Source: Solirubrobacterales bacterium (lineage in GTDB: Bacteria > Actinomycetota > Thermoleophilia > Solirubrobacterales > Solirubrobacteraceae). From it: 6,284 nt of DNA. The stretch is taken from NCBI GenBank assembly GCA_009781575.1, contig WQXW01000113.1:1-6284 (forward strand), read 5' to 3'. The position numbers were made by a program, and so were the translations under genes. The notes beneath the pieces are model-generated. The model did no database searches, was not told the origin of the DNA, and saw only the letters and a list, made by a program, of their open reading frames with translations. Of this stretch, positions 1-3,733 are shown one piece after another. Within the stretch, counting starts at the first letter, position 1, and each line of letters opens with the position of its first letter.

Positions 1-51
1 GCCCGGCCTCGAACACGCCTGTCTGAGGCTCCGTTGGGGGATTCAAAAAGA

Positions 52-77
52 GGATTCGTTCCGCGCGGAACCAATCC
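52..77. repeat. 26-bp near-perfect inverted repeat
   Basis: The core GTTCCGCGCGGAAC (58-71) is a perfect 14-bp palindrome. It is extended by GGATT (52-56) and AATCC (73-77), which are complementary; only the pair 57/72 (C/C) fails. On the + strand an A run (45-49) precedes it and an A-rich stretch (78-95) follows. Read on the minus strand, the hairpin is therefore followed at once by TCTTTTTG. It could be a dimeric-regulator operator or a terminator for leftward transcription. No minus-strand gene to its right is convincing, which weakens the terminator reading. The symmetry is seen directly; the role is unknown. Confidence 0.6.
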
Positions 78-194
78 GCAAAACAAAAAACGAAACGGAC
101 GCTGCTGGACCGGCACTGCCGGAGCGGGCACCGTCGCAGAGGAAAGCACACAGATACATACGCCCCGACGCGGCGCGCTGCCTCCGGCGGCCAC

Positions 195-208
195 TAACGT
201 TGGGACCG
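195..208 (+). promoter_or_regulatory. Possible leaderless promoter (-10 TAACGT) of the GNAT gene
   Basis: TAACGT (195-200) fits the actinobacterial -10 pattern TANNNT. Its last T lies 8 bases before the GTG at 208, so transcription would begin at or next to the start codon. No Shine-Dalgarno sequence stands at a useful distance from 208, 214 or 217, which fits a leaderless message; these are common in actinobacteria. No clear -35 box is visible. The motif is short, so a chance match is possible. Confidence 0.33.
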
Positions 209-717
209 TGCACGTGGTGGGGCTCGAGACGATCACCGACGCGGATTGGCGCCAGGTGATCGCGGGCGAGCCCGAGCCGTGGGGTGGCGTGGGCGAATCG
301 CTCCGTTGGCGCGCCAAGACCCACAACCTCGGTGTGCGCGACGACGCCGGCAAGCTGGTCGCGTTGGCCGGCGTGCTCCTCGCCGAGGCGCGTGTGGCCG
401 GCGCTCCGCTGCAGGTGGCCGGGATCGGCGGGGTGATCGTCACACGTGTCGCCCGTGGGCGCGGTCTGGCGCGTGTGATGATCGAGCGCGCGCTCCAGAT
501 CGCCGGCGAGCTCCCCGCCGAGCGCGCGATGCTCTTCTGTCTACCCCGCAACGTCCCCCTGTACTCCAAGTTTGGCTTCCAGCTCATCCCCGAGCCGGTC
601 TTCGTGCGGCAGCCCTCCGGGATGATCGAGATGCCCATGCGCGCGATGTGGAAGCCGCTCGCCCACGACGCACATTGGCCCGCGGGGAGGGTGGAGCTGC
701 CCGACGAGCCGTTCTGA
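208..717 (+). CDS. GNAT family N-acetyltransferase
   Basis: The product is about 169 aa, the usual size of a single-domain GNAT enzyme. These enzymes transfer an acetyl group from acetyl-CoA to an amine, in the cytoplasm. The acetyl-CoA binding motif A is clear at residues 76-92: a beta strand GGVIVTRV, then the pyrophosphate loop ARGRGLA (R83-G84-R85-G86), then a helix. The closing motif LYSKFGF (Y119 at its centre) is the typical C-terminal GNAT signature carrying the usual Tyr. The substrate cannot be told. The frame is open leftwards to the window edge, and a TTG at 34 would give 227 aa. However, the added N-terminus is low-complexity, contains the palindrome and A-rich tract, and looks non-coding. 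GTG at 208 is chosen because it starts just before the first GNAT-like residues and has a -10-like box upstream; GTG 214 and 217 remain possible. It uses GAG for 11 of 12 Glu codons, unlike the downstream operon. Confidence 0.85.
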   Translation: MHVVGLETITDADWRQVIAGEPEPWGGVGESLRWRAKTHNLGVRDDAGKLVALAGVLLAEARVAGAPLQVAGIGGVIVTRVARGRGLARVMIERALQIAGELPAERAMLFCLPRNVPLYSKFGFQLIPEPVFVRQPSGMIEMPMRAMWKPLAHDAHWPAGRVELPDEPF

Positions 718-721
718 GTCT

Positions 722-749
722 GCCGGCGCCCGCGGACCGCGCGCCCGGC
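722..749 (+). other. GC-rich hairpin after the GNAT stop
   Basis: GCCGG (722-726) pairs with CCGGC (745-749). After one bulged C the stem continues with CGC (727-729) and GCG (741-743). It begins 4 bases after the GNAT stop codon. No T run follows, so it is not a standard intrinsic terminator. It may protect the 3' end or act as a weak terminator. In DNA this GC-rich such stems also arise by chance. Confidence 0.25.
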
Positions 750-828
750 CGAATGCGGGTGAACCCCGCTCGCGGTGCCGCCCCCGCCGGCAACCTCGAC
801 CGATCCAGCCGCGGTGGTGTGAGATATG

Positions 829-860
829 GCGGTATAGGACTATTCCGCTACCGCACTTTT
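829..860 (+). terminator. Rho-independent terminator-like hairpin
   Basis: The stem has GCGGTA (829-834) pairing with TACCGC (849-854), a 2-base mismatch, then GGA (837-839) pairing with TCC (844-846) around a CTAT loop. It is followed by ACTTTT (855-860). The T run on the + strand side fits termination of the GNAT transcript about 110 bases after its stop, separating it from the exported-protein operon. The short T run and internal mismatch make it a modest terminator. Confidence 0.42.
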
Positions 861-885
861 CATCGCAACCGCCACCGACTACCTT
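857..885 (+). promoter_or_regulatory. Weak promoter candidate for the exported-protein operon
   Basis: TTTTCA (857-862), a 17-base spacer and TACCTT (880-885) loosely match -35 and TANNNT -10 boxes. Transcription would start near 892 and leave a leader of about 214 bases. The position, directly behind the terminator-like hairpin, is sensible. The -35 match is poor and the assignment is tentative. Confidence 0.18.
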
Positions 886-992
886 GGTCACATCCGCGGG
901 GTGGCGCCTCCCGGTGAGGAGGTGGGGGTGCGAGGCGCGGATATCGACAGCTTTGGGGGAATGAACGGTCTGGTGGAGAGGAGCGCAGCGGG

Positions 993-1121
993 ATGACGCG
1001 CACGGGAGGGAGGGGCACGCTCATCGGGAGGGGCGTGCCCGCCGGGAGGGGCACGCTCATCGGGAGGGGCGTCCCCGCCGGGAGGGACACGCCCGTGGGA
1101 GGGACATGCGCGCTGGGGTGA
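993..1121 (+). CDS. Possible repeat-encoded leader peptide (42 aa)
   Basis: An ATG at 993 is preceded by AGAGGAG (977-983) with 9 bases between, a strong Shine-Dalgarno arrangement. The frame runs through the whole 18-bp repeat array, each unit giving six residues (GRGTLI or GRGVPA, alternating), and stops with TGA at 1119-1121. That is 16 bases inside the next gene, in another frame. An even shorter ORF (961-996, 11 codons plus stop) ends with an ATGA overlap on this start. The arrangement resembles a translated leader that delivers ribosomes to the 1106 start. The peptide matches nothing I recognise and, in GC-rich repeats, an open frame can persist by chance. If real, its role is more likely regulatory than as a protein. 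Confidence 0.25.
   Translation: MTRTGGRGTLIGRGVPAGRGTLIGRGVPAGRDTPVGGTCALG
1008..1103 (+). repeat. Tandem 18-bp repeats with Shine-Dalgarno-like cores
   Basis: Four 18-bp units (1008-1025, 1026-1043, 1044-1061, 1062-1079) each begin GGGAGGGG. Units 1 and 3 are identical (ending CACGCTCATC). Units 2 and 4 differ by one base (CGTGCCCGCC against CGTCCCCGCC), so the array is also a 36-bp doublet repeated twice. Two degenerate units follow: GGGAGGGACACGCCCGT (1080-1096) and GGGAGGGACATG, which runs into the start codon at 1106. Another GGGAGGG precedes unit 1 at 1004-1010. There are no spacers, so it is not a CRISPR array. It probably grew by slippage or unequal recombination. Confidence 0.9.
1097..1103 (+). 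promoter_or_regulatory. Ribosome binding site formed by the last repeat
   Basis: GGGAGGG ends 2 bases before the ATG at 1106, with its GGAGG part 3 bases away. This is tighter than the usual 5-9 bases, but it is the only Shine-Dalgarno adjacent to a start whose product has a textbook signal peptide. Several identical decoy cores lie upstream in the repeat array. Confidence 0.55.
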
Positions 1122-3733
1122 GCGCCGCTCGCGTGTCCCTCCTCGCGGGCGTGGCGGCGGTGGTCGCGATGCTGCCCACCGCCGCACTGGCCAACCTGCC
1201 CGACGGTCGCATATACGAACAGGTCTCGCCGGCCGACAAGGACGGCAACATCATCTTCCCCGACCCCGCCTACACCGGCAACTTCGACTCGATGCTCGGC
1301 TCGGCGACGGGGAACGCGGTCGAGTATGAGACCAGCGGCCCGGTGGGGGCCCTGGCCGTGCAGGGCGGCCTGCAGCAGCAGATCTCCAGGCGCACGCCGG
1401 GCGTGGGCTGGAGCACCGAACCCGCCGATCCGCGGCAGCTGGGTGTGTTCGGGCTCGAGTCGGCCGCGCAATCGCCGGGCTTCTATCCCTCGGCCGACTT
1501 CTCGCGCGTGGTGTTCGACCCGAGCGGCTGCTGCAACGGGAACTCGGCGCGCTACGCCGGCGCGGAGCCGTCCAATGGGAAAGATCTCAAACTGTTCATG
1601 AGCGAAAATCCGCTGGTCGAACCCGATTGGCTGGGCAGGCCCGCGATCGCCAGCCCGATACCGGAACTCGGCTCGATCACCCAACAGCCCAGTGCGCTCA
1701 TCGCGGGCATGGCGCCCGATGCACGGACGGGGTACTTCTCCTACACCGGCACGCTGCTTGCGGAAGACGAAACCAGCGGCCGCGCGCAGCACGTCGAAGC
1801 GAACGAAATTTCACAGGGCGCTCCGGGGTTCTATGAATGGGCCCCAGGGCCCGCGGGAGAGGAAATCAGGGAGGCCGGCGTGCTTCCGAGCGGCAGGATC
1901 AGCCCCTACGGAGCGGTGGGGGCGTCGCTCGGCGTCAACTCTGTGGTGGGCCAGTTCGAGATCTACAACTCCGAACTGCTCGACAATCAGGTCTCCCAGG
2001 ATGGAACGCACGCGTTCTTCGTCAGCCCTCTCCCCGAATTCTCAAAGCGCCTCAACAGCTACTGCCCGACCGCGCAGGTCCACCAGGAAGAAAAGGAAAT
2101 GAAGGAAAAGGAAGAAAAGGAAAAGCTCGGCGAGACCGGCGTGGTGGAGCCCCACATCCAGGTCTGCACCGACGAACTGCCGGAGCTCTATATGCGCGAA
2201 GCTCTGCCCAACGGCGCACACAGGACCACGCTCGTGTCGCGTTCGGAGATCTCACAACCGGCCGGCGCGCCGGTCCGCAACGGCGCGCGCGCGTTCGGCG
2301 ATCCACCCGGAATCACCAACGACTTCTGGGGGGCCACCTACGCGTACGCCTCCCCCGACGGCTCGCACGTCTTCTTCGCAAGCGTCGACCCGCTCACCAG
2401 CACCGCACCGCAGCGCACCGAATTGCAGGTCAACGTCGGTTGCAACTCCGGTACCGGCAACTTTTACACCGGCGGCAGCTTCACGCTCGCGGTGACCGTG
2501 GGAGCGAACACGCAGACCACCGCGCCGATCACGTGGCCCACGAACGCCACGAAGGTCGAATCTGCGCTGGCGGCGCTCTCCAATGTCGGCGCGGGAAACG
2601 TGCAGGTCGCCGAAACAGGGTGCAACAACACCCCATCGGCCTGGAACCTCACCTTCCCGAAGGTCGGCGACGTCGAAATGAGCGTCGATTCCAGCGCGCT
2701 GGTGGGCGCCTCCACCGAAGGCAACTACGTCGCCAACCAGACGCAGCCCAGCATGTACGAGGCCGACACCACCACCGGACAGGTGACCTCTGTGGCGAAC
2801 ATGGGCAACGGTGAAATCGCGGCGTCCTCGAACGACGGCTCGCGCGTGATGTTCTTTCACGCGGGCGAAATCAAGCTCCTCACGAACGGAGCGGGTGGCA
2901 TCACCGAAGAAACCATCGCGAGCAAGGTCAACTATCGCCTCGATCCCGCGCGCGCCACCGCGGACGGCTCGGTGTTCCTGTTTTACGCGGAACCGTCGGG
3001 CGGTGAAAGCACCCTCTCGAGCTTCAACACCGGCGGCTTCGCACAGTTCTACCGCTACGACGTGGCCAACAGGGAACTCACCTGCGTATCGTGCCCGCCC
3101 GCAGGGGTGAATCCCAGCGGACCGGCCGAAACGAACCTCGACAACTCGCCGCGCACCGTGCAGAACGTGCGCATGATGTCCGCCGACGGCTCGCGCATCT
3201 TCTTTCAGTCGCCCGATCCCCTGGTTGCGGCCGATGTCAACGGACAGCCGGACGTGTACGAGTGGGAGAACGGGCACATATACCTGATCTCCGGCGGCAC
3301 CGCCCCGGTCGCGTCGTTTTACATCGACAACAGCGAAACCGGGGGCGATGTGTTCTTCGTCACCCAACAGGGGCTCGTGCCGAGCGATGAAGACGAATCC
3401 ACCGACGTCTACGACGCGCGCATTCCACGCCCGGGCGACAGCCCGCCGCCGGCCAAGACGCCGTGCTCCGGCGAGGTCTGCCAGGGCCCGCCGAGTGTGC
3501 CACAGCTGCTCACCGCGGGCGGCAGCGCGACCTTTGAAGGGCTCGGCAACATTCCGCCGGAGGCGTCGCCTGCCACGACGGCGCCGGTGAAGACGAAATG
3601 CAGGGCGGGCACCGTGTTGAAGAAGGGCAAGTGCGTCAAGAAGTCCAGGCCTGCCAAGGGGAGGCGGGCCAAGGGGAAGCGGGCCAAGAAGAAAGCGAAG
3701 GGGTCGCGGCGGCGCAACAGGAGGGGGAAGTGA
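1106..3733 (+). CDS. Exported beta-propeller (PD40/WD40-like) protein with basic tail
   Basis: An 875-aa exported protein of unknown function. Residues 1-29 form a signal peptide (two Arg, a hydrophobic core, likely cut after ALA at 29). The mature start NLPDGRIYEQVSPADKDG is the signature of a family I recall from Solirubrobacterales. Blade-like repeats of the PD40/TolB type, 'S.DGS.VFF' followed by '(L/V)Y.(W/R)E', recur near residues 128, 205, 297, 416, 575, 618, 692 and 745, giving 7-8 blades. Two inserts sit between these paired strands: a Lys/Glu-rich loop (328-340) bracketed by C320 and C354, and a domain of about 110 aa (438-547) with C446 and C506. Other close Cys pairs are C660/C663 and C787/C792. 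The C-terminus has C832-X10-C843 and a Lys/Arg tail (844-875) that could bind anionic wall polymers; this is inferred. ATG 1106 is chosen for the signal peptide. Its TGA overlaps the next gene's ATG. No anchor motif or catalytic residues are visible. Confidence 0.88.
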   Translation: MRAGVSAARVSLLAGVAAVVAMLPTAALANLPDGRIYEQVSPADKDGNIIFPDPAYTGNFDSMLGSATGNAVEYETSGPVGALAVQGGLQQQISRRTPGVGWSTEPADPRQLGVFGLESAAQSPGFYPSADFSRVVFDPSGCCNGNSARYAGAEPSNGKDLKLFMSENPLVEPDWLGRPAIASPIPELGSITQQPSALIAGMAPDARTGYFSYTGTLLAEDETSGRAQHVEANEISQGAPGFYEWAPGPAGEEIREAGVLPSGRISPYGAVGASLGVNSVVGQFEIYNSELLDNQVSQDGTHAFFVSPLPEFSKRLNSYCPTAQVHQEEKEMKEKEEKEKLGETGVVEPHIQVCTDELPELYMREALPNGAHRTTLVSRSEISQPAGAPVRNGARAFGDPPGITNDFWGATYAYASPDGSHVFFASVDPLTSTAPQRTELQVNVGCNSGTGNFYTGGSFTLAVTVGANTQTTAPITWPTNATKVESALAALSNVGAGNVQVAETGCNNTPSAWNLTFPKVGDVEMSVDSSALVGASTEGNYVANQTQPSMYEADTTTGQVTSVANMGNGEIAASSNDGSRVMFFHAGEIKLLTNGAGGITEETIASKVNYRLDPARATADGSVFLFYAEPSGGESTLSSFNTGGFAQFYRYDVANRELTCVSCPPAGVNPSGPAETNLDNSPRTVQNVRMMSADGSRIFFQSPDPLVAADVNGQPDVYEWENGHIYLISGGTAPVASFYIDNSETGGDVFFVTQQGLVPSDEDESTDVYDARIPRPGDSPPPAKTPCSGEVCQGPPSVPQLLTAGGSATFEGLGNIPPEASPATTAPVKTKCRAGTVLKKGKCVKKSRPAKGRRAKGKRAKKKAKGSRRRNRRGK
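2087..2125 (+). repeat. Purine-only Lys/Glu low-complexity tract
   Basis: Within the propeller gene, 13 codons (E328-K340) are nearly all GAA or AAG, giving an A-rich, almost pure purine stretch in GC-rich surroundings. It encodes a highly charged loop, probably helical, between C320 and C354. Such tracts tend to vary in length by slippage between relatives. Confidence 0.8.
3653..3697 (+). repeat. Three 15-bp tandem repeats encoding the basic tail
   Basis: GCCAAGGGGAGGCGG (3653-3667), GCCAAGGGGAAGCGG (3668-3682) and GCCAAGAAGAAAGCG (3683-3697) are in-frame 5-codon repeats. They give AKGRR, AKGKR and AKKKA. The first two differ at one base; the third is more degenerate. They build the Lys/Arg tail of the propeller protein. 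Confidence 0.85.
3719..3724 (+). promoter_or_regulatory. Perfect Shine-Dalgarno AGGAGG for the second operon gene
   Basis: AGGAGG lies 8 bases before the ATG at 3733, inside the last codons of the propeller gene, where the Arg-Arg codons AGG AGG supply the signal. With the TGATG stop-start overlap it fixes the start of the downstream gene and supports coupled translation. Confidence 0.85.

Noticed and set aside
1..26. Possible C-terminal end of an upstream gene (frame 3, stop TGA at 24-26)
   Set aside because: Only seven codons are visible, which is too little to support a gene; another frame is open over the same bases.
45..77. tRNA or tmRNA fragment suggested by GGATTCG-like sequence
   Set aside because: The T-arm consensus GGTTCGAATCC or its complement is not matched and no cloverleaf arms can be built around it; the symmetry is a simple palindrome.
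34..207. TTG-started N-terminal extension of the GNAT protein (58 extra residues)
   Set aside because: The extension contains the palindrome and A-rich DNA, has no GNAT-like sequence and lacks a good ribosome binding site at the TTG; the -10-like box just before 208 argues for a shorter protein.
246..917. Plus-strand open frame of 223 codons overlapping the GNAT gene
   Set aside because: It is Arg/Ala-rich, shifted against a clear GNAT domain, and runs through the terminator-like hairpin.
1008..1103. CRISPR array
   Set aside because: The units are contiguous 18-mers with no unique spacers and no cas genes nearby.
860..1792. Minus-strand open frame of 310 codons across the gap and the start of the propeller gene
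   Set aside because: It crosses the repeat array and the signal-peptide region, its product is low-complexity Arg/Pro-rich in the array, and no family is recognisable. It is a composition artefact.
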